Source: Chloroflexota bacterium
Lineage (GTDB): Bacteria > Chloroflexota > Anaerolineae > Anaerolineales > Villigracilaceae
DNA: 15,150 bases
Direction: 5' to 3'
NCBI GenBank assembly: GCA_021796315.1
Contig: JAJYOH010000078.1
Location: 1 to 15,150 of the forward strand
Shown: positions 6,625 through 12,787 of the stretch, piece by piece
Numbering within the stretch: position 1 is the first letter of the stretch
Layout: each line of letters starts with the position of its first letter
Made by a program: the position numbers and the translations under genes
Notes under the pieces: generated by a model
Databases searched by the model: none
What the model was told of the DNA's origin: nothing
Seen by the model: the letters and a program-made list of their open reading frames with translations, nothing else

Positions 6625-6970
6625 TTGGAAACCGAGGCGCGAAAAACGCTGAAAGCTCTGATTTGGTTTCTTTTTTTCTGGCGCTTCTCCGAACATCTGC
6701 GTCCCAATCCCAAGGTATAAGGCAAGTGGATGATTTATACGAACCCAATTTATTCAGACAACGGCTTTTTCGTCGCTGGCATGCGGTTTAAAGGTGGGGA
6801 TTTGCGCTTCTGTTTGCTTGGCAACCTGCGATTTTACCACGCGCTTATTATGAACTGTACGGCGGGTGGGATTTTCTTCGAATCGATCTTACGCTTCATC
6901 ATGTTGAGGAACATCCCCTGCAAGCAGTGCATCCTTGATGAAATAAACCGGCAATCCTGTGGAGAACCGC
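6625..6970. other. Stretch without a confident gene between the operon promoter and the alaS repeat
   Basis: About 350 bases upstream of the operon promoter. I see no complete gene, RNA gene or transposase. The plus strand has a stop-interrupted frame that may be a decayed gene (separate entry). The base composition is A/T-richer than in alaS. If the operon came in as a cassette, this is the part of it lying beyond the promoter, up to the right-hand junction near 6970. Confidence 0.6.
6792..6938 (+). pseudogene. Possible decayed gene fragment
   Basis: An open stretch of 48 codons without a start, ending in two consecutive TGA codons. It contains the protein-like run WQPAILPRAYYELYGGWDF and then LHHVEEHPLQAVHP. 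The same frame continues upstream of a TAA at 6789-6791 into LYEPNLFRQRLFRRWHAV. The amino-acid make-up looks more like real protein than the other frames here, but I recognise no family and it may be chance. Confidence 0.22.
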
Positions 6971-7135
6971 GAAATACCCCAAGGCAGGAGCGGCAGTCCT
7001 GGTAACGGGGTCCGCTGTCGTGGTGGTCGTGACCGAAGGCCTTGTCAAACGTGGACTCAAAGCAAGCGATCTCATCACTGGCATCGGCGGCAAAGGCGGC
7101 AGGCGTTCGAACATGGCGCAGGGCAGTCTGCCCGA
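6971..7135 (+). repeat. Right direct repeat of the alaS 3' region
   Basis: Partner of the repeat at 1490-1654. Similarity begins abruptly at 6971; the bases before it show only faint likeness to alaS. It ends abruptly at 7135, where the two AlaRS tails become different sequences. No integrase core site or terminal inverted repeat is evident at either edge. Confidence 0.93.
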
Positions 7136-7199
7136 TGGGACGCAAGTCAAAGACGCGCTGGGCAAAGTCGCAAAGGCAGTCGAAGAGAAGTTGAGGTAG
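6971..7199 (+). pseudogene. Second, partial copy of the alaS 3' end
   Basis: Positions 6971-7135 match alaS 1490-1654 base for base, with 7 mismatches in 165 and no gap, in the same orientation. Beyond 7135 the nucleotide sequence diverges, but the peptide is still an AlaRS tail: LPDGTQVKDALGKVAKAVEEKLR here against LPEGQGKNALGKLTKIVDEGLK in the intact gene. The frame stays open to a TAG at 7197-7199. There is no start codon, ribosome site or upstream domain, so it cannot make an enzyme. The glycine-rich motif has decayed from GGGRSN to GGRRSN. It is followed by a strong terminator, as expected if this was the gene's original end. With the intact gene it forms direct repeats around the 5.5-kb operon region. 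Confidence 0.93.
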
Positions 7200-7207
7200 A
7201 TTTCGTA

Positions 7208-7235
7208 GGGGCGGGCTTTATGTCCGCCCCTTTTT
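7208..7235 (+). terminator. Intrinsic terminator after the alaS fragment
   Basis: GGGGCGG (7208-7214) pairs perfectly with CCGCCCC (7224-7230) around a short loop, followed directly by TTTTT. It lies 9 nt after the TAG of the alaS remnant and reaches into the stop codon of the convergent glucosidase gene. It is probably the original alaS terminator. Confidence 0.85.
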
Positions 7236-8844
7236 ATTTGGATATTTTCAAAATCATTCCGCCATAACCAGATAATCGTGCTCTGCTGTCTTTCAGTTCA
7301 TCTTTTTCTGACAACCTGAAAACACAATTTCCTTGTTTGAACTCAAATTCATTTTCTTTTGTTCCAAAATTTAATAGCATAACCAATTCATCCGCGCCTG
7401 ATTTTCTCGTATAGCCAAGCACATCATCAGGCAATTCGTTGATCAGTTCCAGCGAACCTGAACGAAGCGTGGATTGTTCTTTTCGGATTTTCAATAAAGC
7501 CCGAATTGTGCTAAACAAAGAGTCTGCCTCGCTCTTCTCTTTCTCCATATTTACGTCAACAGAATTCGGATGAACCGGCAGCCACGTCTTTTCGGCGGAC
7601 GAGAATCCTGCGTTTTTTGTTTTATCCCACTGCATCGGCGTACGGACTTCGTCGCGGTTGAGCATCAATCCCAGGGCATCAAAAACGAACCTTGGCAGGA
7701 ATGTGAATTTATGCGGAATTGGGTCGAGCGCGGTTTTGAAGGCCAACGGCAGGTTGGTCATGCCGATCTCTTCGCCGTAATACATACACGGCACTCCGCG
7801 CACGGTAAGTTGAAGTAAATGAAGCAGTTTTGCTTTCCGCATGTCGCTGCCGAGGCGTTTGATGCTTCGGGAACGATCATGGTTGCTGAAGACGTAAACC
7901 GGCATGAATGGATTGGGGAAGTGCGCTTCAGTATTGGTTATGAGTGCGCGGAAATAATCTGCCGTGAATTTGAAGTTCAACATCCCAAAATCGAAGATGA
8001 GGGTCAGGCCGTTGTTTGTGTCATCGCCTAGAAACTTGCGGATGATCTCCCTGCTCCCGCTGACTTCACCGAGCGATAGTTTTTCACCGAATTCATCGCA
8101 CACATTTCTGAATTCTCTTGCGAAGACAAAATCCTCGGGCAGGTTCACTATGTAACGCGCTTCCTGGAAAAAACCGGACGGATCGCTTTCGCTGGGGATG
8201 AGCTTGAAGGAAAAGGGATTATTGCGAAGCTCTGCGTCTTTATAAATGACATTGAACATATCCAGCCGGAATCCATCCACGCCTTTGCCCAGCCAAAAGC
8301 GGACGGTGTCGAACATCGTCTTTTTTACTTCCGGGTTTCGATAATTCAAGTCAGGCTGGATCGGTAGGAAGCTGGCCCAATAATATTGCCCGCGTTCTTT
8401 TGCGTAATGCCAGCCGTTTCCACCTGTTAGACTTTGCCAGTTGTTGGGCTTGTCGCGCCAGATATACCAGTCCGCTTTGAGATTTATCCGCGATGACCGA
8501 GATTCTTTGAACCACGCATGTTCTATGGACGTATGGTTCATTACCATATCCAAAACGATTTTCATGCCGCGCTTATGGACTTCTTCGATCAATTGCAAGG
8601 CATTCTGCATCGTTCCGTATTCGGGAGCGACGTCAGTGTAGTTTGAGATGTCGTAGCCGAAGTCCGCTTGAGGGGAGGCAAAGAACGGAGAAATCCAAAT
8701 CGTTTCGAATCCCAACCCTTTGATGTAATCCAATTTTTGAATGATGCCTTGCAGGTCGCCAATGCCGTCGTCGTTGCTGTCATAGAACGAGCGCGGATAG
8801 ATTTGATAGATGGTCGTTTTGTGGAACCAGGGGATGTGTGTCAT
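7234..8844 (-). CDS. GH13 alpha-glucosidase / oligo-1,6-glucosidase-type enzyme
   Basis: A 536-residue intracellular glycoside hydrolase of family 13 that would release glucose from alpha-glucans, malto- or isomalto-oligosaccharides, or act on related alpha-glucosides. Conserved blocks in order: VYQIYPRSF-like IYQIYPRSF at 12-20; a calcium-loop-like DSNDDGIGD at 22-30; DMVMNHTS at 99-106; QPDLNYRNP at 163-171, the mark of the oligo-1,6-glucosidase group; GFRLDMFN with nucleophile Asp195; LGEVSG with acid/base Glu260; FSNHDRSR with Asp323; and YYGEEIGM at 355-362. A C-terminal beta domain follows. Length and all three catalytic acids fit a working enzyme. No signal peptide is seen. GAGG lies about 10 nt before the ATG. 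It stands alone, convergent with the alaS remnant and divergent from the lipoprotein gene. Substrate preference (alpha-1,4, alpha-1,6, trehalose, sucrose) cannot be settled by eye. Confidence 0.93.
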   Translation of the reverse strand: MTHIPWFHKTTIYQIYPRSFYDSNDDGIGDLQGIIQKLDYIKGLGFETIWISPFFASPQADFGYDISNYTDVAPEYGTMQNALQLIEEVHKRGMKIVLDMVMNHTSIEHAWFKESRSSRINLKADWYIWRDKPNNWQSLTGGNGWHYAKERGQYYWASFLPIQPDLNYRNPEVKKTMFDTVRFWLGKGVDGFRLDMFNVIYKDAELRNNPFSFKLIPSESDPSGFFQEARYIVNLPEDFVFAREFRNVCDEFGEKLSLGEVSGSREIIRKFLGDDTNNGLTLIFDFGMLNFKFTADYFRALITNTEAHFPNPFMPVYVFSNHDRSRSIKRLGSDMRKAKLLHLLQLTVRGVPCMYYGEEIGMTNLPLAFKTALDPIPHKFTFLPRFVFDALGLMLNRDEVRTPMQWDKTKNAGFSSAEKTWLPVHPNSVDVNMEKEKSEADSLFSTIRALLKIRKEQSTLRSGSLELINELPDDVLGYTRKSGADELVMLLNFGTKENEFEFKQGNCVFRLSEKDELKDSRARLSGYGGMILKISK

Positions 8845-8964
8845 GGGGAGGCTGCCTCTGCTTTTATTTTATGCCGAAAGTTGGAAAATGCTCAGGCTAG
8901 TACATATGTCCCTCTCCGGCGAAGCATGAATGGCTTTATGATTGTAAGGGAAAAGGAGAAAGAT

Positions 8965-9480
8965 ATGTCACACATTTACAAATTCGCTCTTCTATCTGTT
9001 TTAGTGATTGCAACCCTCGCGTGTGGTCTAATCACGAATCCACTTAACCAGGCTCAGGGACTGGCGTCCACGGCTCAGGCGATGGCCTCCTCCATGCCGA
9101 TTGAAACTTTGCAGGCGGTGGCATCTGCCATGCCGTCTGGAATTCCCAACATCCCCGGCCTGGGAAATGTTGGGGATTATCTTAACCCAACCGGCACGCC
9201 GGTCAGCACCTGGAATGATATTCCGATCATGACGCAAGCCACGGCGGGCCAGGAGTTCAATCAAAATACTTATAGTTTCAAGGCCGGCGGCATCGCCGAA
9301 TCGGACGTTCAAACTTTTTACACCGATAAACTCAAGGCGCTCGGCTGGACTTCTGCGTTCGGTTTTCAGGGCGGCGGGCAGGGCGGTGTCATGTTGTTTA
9401 CGAAGGATAGCAAGGCGCTGGCCATCACAGTTACGATGGATGACAGTAATAATGTCATTGTGATCCTTCTGCTGCAATAG
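8965..9480 (+). CDS. Small putative lipoprotein
   Basis: A 171-residue exported protein. The N-terminus MSHIYKFALLSVLVIATLACG is a lipoprotein-type signal with Cys20 as probable lipid-attachment site, so it would sit on the outer face of the membrane. A low-complexity Ala/Met/Ser/Pro region follows (about 30-70), with QAMASSMPIETLQAVASAMP. Then comes a compact domain including TYSFKAGGIAESDVQTFYTDKL, a Gly-rich FQGGGQGG, and a beta-rich end. The alternation of an exposed-peptide linker and a small alpha/beta domain is like many uncharacterised Chloroflexota lipoproteins; I do not recognise a function. The start at 8965 is chosen because AAGGAGAA lies 4 nt upstream. The frame is open further upstream, with another ATG at 8938, but those bases lack a ribosome site and would spoil the signal peptide. 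Confidence 0.8.
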   Translation: MSHIYKFALLSVLVIATLACGLITNPLNQAQGLASTAQAMASSMPIETLQAVASAMPSGIPNIPGLGNVGDYLNPTGTPVSTWNDIPIMTQATAGQEFNQNTYSFKAGGIAESDVQTFYTDKLKALGWTSAFGFQGGGQGGVMLFTKDSKALAITVTMDDSNNVIVILLLQ

Positions 9481-9548
9481 ACCTTGCATAAGTTAGGTAC
9501 CTCTGTTTGGTATCTTCTAAAAAAGAAGGGGGGCGGAAATTAGCGGAC

Positions 9549-9584
9549 GACAGATTAACCAAAATCTGTCAGGTCTTTTATAAT
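9549..9584 (+). promoter_or_regulatory. Inverted repeat and TATAAT box before the baseplate-J-like gene
   Basis: GACAGATT (9549-9556) and AATCTGTC (9563-9570) form a perfect 8-bp inverted repeat with a 6-nt loop. A consensus TATAAT follows at 9579-9584. The -35 match is poor (3 of 6) and lies inside the hairpin, so the repeat could be an operator or, with the TCTTTTAT after it, a terminator for the lipoprotein gene. Transcription from this -10 would begin at about 9591, directly before the ATG at 9593, giving a nearly leaderless message. No good Shine-Dalgarno site is present. Confidence 0.4.
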
Positions 9585-9592
9585 GGGTGTGA

Positions 9593-11086
9593 ATGAAAAC
9601 CCAGATCATTACGCTTGAATCTCACGACGATTTGATCTCTGTCCGCGACCGTATGTCGTGGGCCAAGTCTCCGCGCATTTTGCTGGTCTGGCCGAAGTAC
9701 GAAAAGGTCACGCTTCGCCCGGTGGATTTGCGCGCGCTTCAGCATCACGCGCAATACCTCGGCGCGGATCTGGGACTCGTCACGCATCGCTCGGATGTAA
9801 AACGCGACGCGCAGGGATTCAACATTCCGGTCTTTGACTCAACCGCTTCGGCTCAACGCGAGCCGTGGCCAGTTCAAAGATTTCGGAGGTCTTTAAGACC
9901 TCCGAAATCTGGCGGACATCCCAACCTGCGCGCAATGCAGGCCGAGGCACAGGTCAAGGAAGCGGGTTGGCGATCAAACATCTTCGCGCGGACGGGATTC
10001 TTTGCGTTGGGTGTATTGGCCGTTTTAACGGTGGCCGCTTTATTCGTCCCGCGCGCCGCGATCAAGTTGACGCCGATCACACAACGACAATTGCTGACCA
10101 TTCCGGTCACAGCCAGCGACGCAATTCCATCCGTCCTTGTTACCGGCAGCCTCCCTGCTCATGACATCAGTGTGGCTGTAACGAATTCGCAATCCGCGGT
10201 GATTGCCTCCGAAACTTTGATCACAAAGTTCAAAGCCAAGGGCATCGCACATTTCAATAACCTGACCCAGTCGGTTGTACAAATTCCTGCTGGGACGGTG
10301 GTGTACAGCACAGGCCAACCTGCCGTCCGATTTGTGACCATGAGCAACACGCATCTGGAGGCGAAAGCGAATTCGTTTGTTGAAACACCAATCCAGGCTG
10401 TGGGGGCGGGCAAGGCCGGAAATTTACCGGCGAATTCAATTCAGGGAATTGAAGGCAATCTTGGCCTGTCGGTTTCGGTCACCAATCTTGAACCGACAAC
10501 TGGAGGCGCAGATCAAAGCGCCATCGCAGCCACGGATGTTGACCGTAAAAAACTTCGCGATGCTTTACTGGCTTCATTGGAAAAGCAGGCGCAAAAGGAA
10601 ATGCAATCAGAGATCGGTGCGAAAGATATTTTACTGGTCAACACGTTGAAGATGGGACAGATGCTGGAAGAGACTTATGATCCGCCCGCTGGACAACCCG
10701 GCCCGTTGTTGAAATTGACGATGCGCGTTGAATACAGCGCGCAATATGTGCAGACGGACGACCTGACACGATTGGCCGAGTCGGCGTTAAATGCTTCGGT
10801 GCCGGATGGTTTTGTGGCATCGCCCGGCACGCTGATTTTTCAACCGCTCGGCGCGGCGGTGTTCGATCAATCGGGCATGTCTCATTTCGATTTGCAAGTC
10901 GCACAGGTCGTGATGCGCCGCATCGAGCCAATGCAGGTCGTTTTGCTGGCACGCGGACTTTCTCCGCAAGCCGCGGCGCAAACGCTGCTGGTAGAATTGC
11001 CGCTCACGAAATTGCCTGAGATTGGTTTGAATCCATCCTGGTGGCCGTGGATGCCGCTGATACCGTTTAGGATTGATGTGCGATAA
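9593..11086 (+). CDS. Membrane-anchored baseplate J/gp47-like protein
   Basis: A 497-residue protein with three parts. Residues 1-95 are a soluble cytoplasmic domain with RILLVWPKYEKV and a Rossmann-like alternation. Residues 131-153 form a single transmembrane helix ending in VPRAAIKL. The rest is probably outside the membrane and includes a baseplate-J-like region: IPAGTVVYSTGQPAVRFVT near 265-290 and ETPIQAVGAGKAGNLPANSI near 305-325. In phages this fold is a wedge component. In Chloroflexota such proteins occur alone next to cell-envelope genes, with no known role. No tail genes are near, so this is not a prophage. Residues 96-106 are encoded by an exact 33-bp palindrome inserted on codon boundaries. 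The start ATG at 9593 follows a TGA in the same frame, so it cannot be extended. ruvX follows after 96 nt. Confidence 0.75.
   Translation: MKTQIITLESHDDLISVRDRMSWAKSPRILLVWPKYEKVTLRPVDLRALQHHAQYLGADLGLVTHRSDVKRDAQGFNIPVFDSTASAQREPWPVQRFRRSLRPPKSGGHPNLRAMQAEAQVKEAGWRSNIFARTGFFALGVLAVLTVAALFVPRAAIKLTPITQRQLLTIPVTASDAIPSVLVTGSLPAHDISVAVTNSQSAVIASETLITKFKAKGIAHFNNLTQSVVQIPAGTVVYSTGQPAVRFVTMSNTHLEAKANSFVETPIQAVGAGKAGNLPANSIQGIEGNLGLSVSVTNLEPTTGGADQSAIAATDVDRKKLRDALLASLEKQAQKEMQSEIGAKDILLVNTLKMGQMLEETYDPPAGQPGPLLKLTMRVEYSAQYVQTDDLTRLAESALNASVPDGFVASPGTLIFQPLGAAVFDQSGMSHFDLQVAQVVMRRIEPMQVVLLARGLSPQAAAQTLLVELPLTKLPEIGLNPSWWPWMPLIPFRIDVR
9878..9910. repeat. Perfect 33-bp palindrome inside a coding sequence
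   Basis: Arms of 16 bp (9878-9893 and 9895-9910) are exact reverse complements around one central T. The element is 33 nt, begins on a codon boundary, and encodes 11 residues (RFRRSLRPPKS) without a stop. It lies in the basic linker between the cytoplasmic domain and the transmembrane helix of the baseplate-J-like protein. Such length and symmetry are not expected from coding sequence. Confidence 0.9.
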
Positions 11087-11089
11087 TTT

Positions 11090-11161
11090 GGACGCGGATT
11101 GCGTGGAGAACGCGGAAATAAATTCAAGAGACTCAGTGTTTATCGGTGTTCATCCGCGTCC
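11090..11161. repeat. Intergenic palindromic repeat element upstream of ruvX
   Basis: GGACGCGGA (11090-11098) and TCCGCGTCC (11153-11161) are perfect 9-bp inverted ends of a 72-bp element. Between them are GGAGAACGCGGAAATAAA and CAGTGTTTATCGGTGTTCATCC, which I recognise as the style of a short dispersed repeat common in intergenic regions of Chloroflexota and other bacteria. It almost fills the gap between the two genes. Confidence 0.6.
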
Positions 11162-11182
11162 CACAATTAATTTGGAGTGTTC

Positions 11183-11620
11183 ATGCGAATCCTTGCAGTG
11201 GATCACGGCGAAAAAAGAATTGGACTCGCCATCTCTGACCTAACCGGTACGATTGCCGGCCCGTTGAAGGTGATCGAGCATGTTTCGCGCCTGATCGACG
11301 CGGCGCAGGTTGCCAACCTCGCCGTGGAAAATAATGTCGAGCTTATTGTTATCGGTCAATCGTTTGATGAAGAAGACCATCCGAACCTGGCAGGTCGCCG
11401 CGCCGGACGGTTTGCCGATGCCCTCAAAGAGCAAACGCAAATTCCCATTGTGATGTGGGACGAATCTTTCAGCACGCAGGATGCGCGCCGCGCCCGCATC
11501 GAACTCGGCATCTCCCGCAAAAGGCGCGCCGGTCATCTCGATGAGTTGGCCGCGCAAATGATCCTGCAATCCTATCTCGAAGCCAATCGCGATTCGCTTG
11601 CCCTGCATTCTTCAGAATGA
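11183..11620 (+). CDS. ruvX: Putative pre-16S rRNA nuclease / Holliday junction resolvase-like YqgF
   Basis: A 145-residue RNase-H-fold protein of the RuvX/YqgF family, which trims the 5' end of 16S rRNA precursor and has been proposed as a Holliday junction resolvase. Motifs: ILAVDHGEKRIGLAIS at 3-18 with the first catalytic Asp, ELIVIGQSF in the middle, WDESFSTQDAR, and HLDELAAQMIL near the end with the last catalytic Asp. Full family length. I use the ATG at 11183, which has GGAG 5 nt upstream, not the in-frame GTG at 11177 that overlaps that site. Its stop overlaps the mltG ATG (ATGA). In many bacteria ruvX lies between alaS and mltG, so the neighbourhood is old. Confidence 0.95.
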   Translation: MRILAVDHGEKRIGLAISDLTGTIAGPLKVIEHVSRLIDAAQVANLAVENNVELIVIGQSFDEEDHPNLAGRRAGRFADALKEQTQIPIVMWDESFSTQDARRARIELGISRKRRAGHLDELAAQMILQSYLEANRDSLALHSSE

Positions 11621-12750
11621 ATCATAAATCGGGAATCATAAATCGGAACATGCGTCGCTATTTTCCTTTTGTTTTTATTGTCATCGTTGTCGCTTGTCTT
11701 GCAAGTTGGTTTATCGTGCCTTCGATGGCCGAACGAACTTACGGGCCTGCGGCCGCGTCGTTAGATGCGATACAGGTCTTTCAATATTCCTCGAAACTTT
11801 TATGGGACGATGGGCTTTTGATTCATCCGCTCAATCCATCTGCGCCGGAGCAAAAGTTTACTGTCCAGCAAAATGAATCAATTGGTTTGGTTGCGAATCG
11901 TCTTGTCGAGGTGGGGCTGATCGAAGATGCATCTATGTTCCGTGATTATCTCGTTTACACCGGCCTGGATACATCCATTCAAGCGGGCGATTACAAACTC
12001 AGTCCGGCCATGTCGATTGTGGACATCGCGCGCAAAATGCAGGATGCGACTCCCGCCGACGTGACCTTTGTGATTCTGCCCGGCTGGCGGATCGAGGAAA
12101 TTGCCGCCTCACTCCCGACCTCCGGGCTGTACATTACGCCCGAGGCGTTTATCGCCACTGCATCCGCTGCACATCCCGGCTTCGACTTTTTGGCGGACGC
12201 GCCTTCGATGGAAGGTTTTCTATACCCCGATACTTACATCGTCCCGCGCGACGTGACGGTTGACCGTTTCGTCGCGGGACTTGTCCGCAATTTCAGTTTG
12301 CATCTAACGAGTGCTCTGCGCGAGGGCTTTAGCCGTCAGGGGCTGACCATTTATCAGGCTGTGATACTCGCCTCCATTGTCCAGCGCGAAGCGGTGCATG
12401 ATGAAGAAGCGCCAACGATTGCATCCGTCTATCTCAATCGTCTCAAGATCAAAATGAAACTGGATGCCGATCCGACGGTGCAATACGCGCTCGGTTTTAA
12501 CTCTGGTCAGCAAACGTGGTGGACGAATCCATTGAGCCGGGATGATCTGAAAGTTAATTCTCCGTTCAATACCTATCTTTACAATGGCCTGCCGCCCACG
12601 CCGATTGACAACCCAAGTTTGAACTCGTTGCGTGCGGTGGCTTTCCCTGCCGATACATCTTATTACTATTTCCGCGCCAAATGTGATGGCTCCGGGTATC
12701 ACATCTTTGTGGAGACGCTCGATCAGCAAATCCAAAACGCCTGCCCATAA
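11617..12750 (+). CDS. mltG: Endolytic murein transglycosylase
   Basis: A 377-residue MltG/YceG protein that cuts nascent peptidoglycan strands and sets glycan length at the membrane. One transmembrane helix near 15-36 (YFPFVFIVIVVACLASWF); a LysM-like segment with KFTVQQNESIG near 80-90; then the YceG catalytic domain with PGWRIEEIA at 155-163, PDTYIVPR at 204-211, catalytic Glu258 in ASIVQREA, LDADPTVQYALG at 282-293, and SPFNTYLYNGLPPTPIDNPS at 315-334. Complete and of normal length. The ATG at 11617 overlaps the ruvX stop, suggesting coupling. An ATG at 11650 (MRRYFPF) is equally plausible and would give a more typical short cytoplasmic tail; neither has a strong ribosome site. The 33 bases between the two starts hold a 14-bp tandem repeat. 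Confidence 0.95.
   Translation: MNHKSGIINRNMRRYFPFVFIVIVVACLASWFIVPSMAERTYGPAAASLDAIQVFQYSSKLLWDDGLLIHPLNPSAPEQKFTVQQNESIGLVANRLVEVGLIEDASMFRDYLVYTGLDTSIQAGDYKLSPAMSIVDIARKMQDATPADVTFVILPGWRIEEIAASLPTSGLYITPEAFIATASAAHPGFDFLADAPSMEGFLYPDTYIVPRDVTVDRFVAGLVRNFSLHLTSALREGFSRQGLTIYQAVILASIVQREAVHDEEAPTIASVYLNRLKIKMKLDADPTVQYALGFNSGQQTWWTNPLSRDDLKVNSPFNTYLYNGLPPTPIDNPSLNSLRAVAFPADTSYYYFRAKCDGSGYHIFVETLDQQIQNACP
11620..11647 (+). repeat. 14-bp tandem duplication at the mltG start
   Basis: Two copies of AATCATAAATCGGG/A (11620-11633 and 11634-11647) with one mismatch at the last base. They lie between the two possible mltG start codons, so a recent duplication here may have created or displaced the N-terminal extension. 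Confidence 0.8.
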
Positions 12751-12753
12751 GTA

Positions 12754-12787
12754 AATAGGTTACGCTTTTAGCGTTATCTATTGTTTT
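12754..12787. terminator. Terminator hairpin between convergent mltG and membrane-protein genes
   Basis: A 13-base arm (12754-12766) pairs with 12770-12782 around TTT, with one G-T pair and one mismatch. GTTTTA follows on the plus strand. It sits in the short gap between the two converging genes and could serve both, though the T tract is short. Confidence 0.5.

Noticed and set aside
6525..6725. Upstream extension of the TIM-barrel protein to 6725
   Set aside because: The added 67 residues are unlike the family, they cover the TATAAT/TTGAAG promoter, and the ATG at 6524 has its own ribosome site.
1490..7135. Classical integrase-type attachment sites at the alaS repeats
   Set aside because: No tRNA, integrase or short core site was found. 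The repeats are 165 bp of coding sequence with 7 mismatches, more like homologous or illegitimate recombination with a foreign alaS end.
9593..11086. Prophage or contractile injection system suggested by the baseplate-J-like gene
   Set aside because: No sheath, tube, spike, terminase or other tail genes are near. The protein has a transmembrane anchor and lies with housekeeping cell-wall genes.
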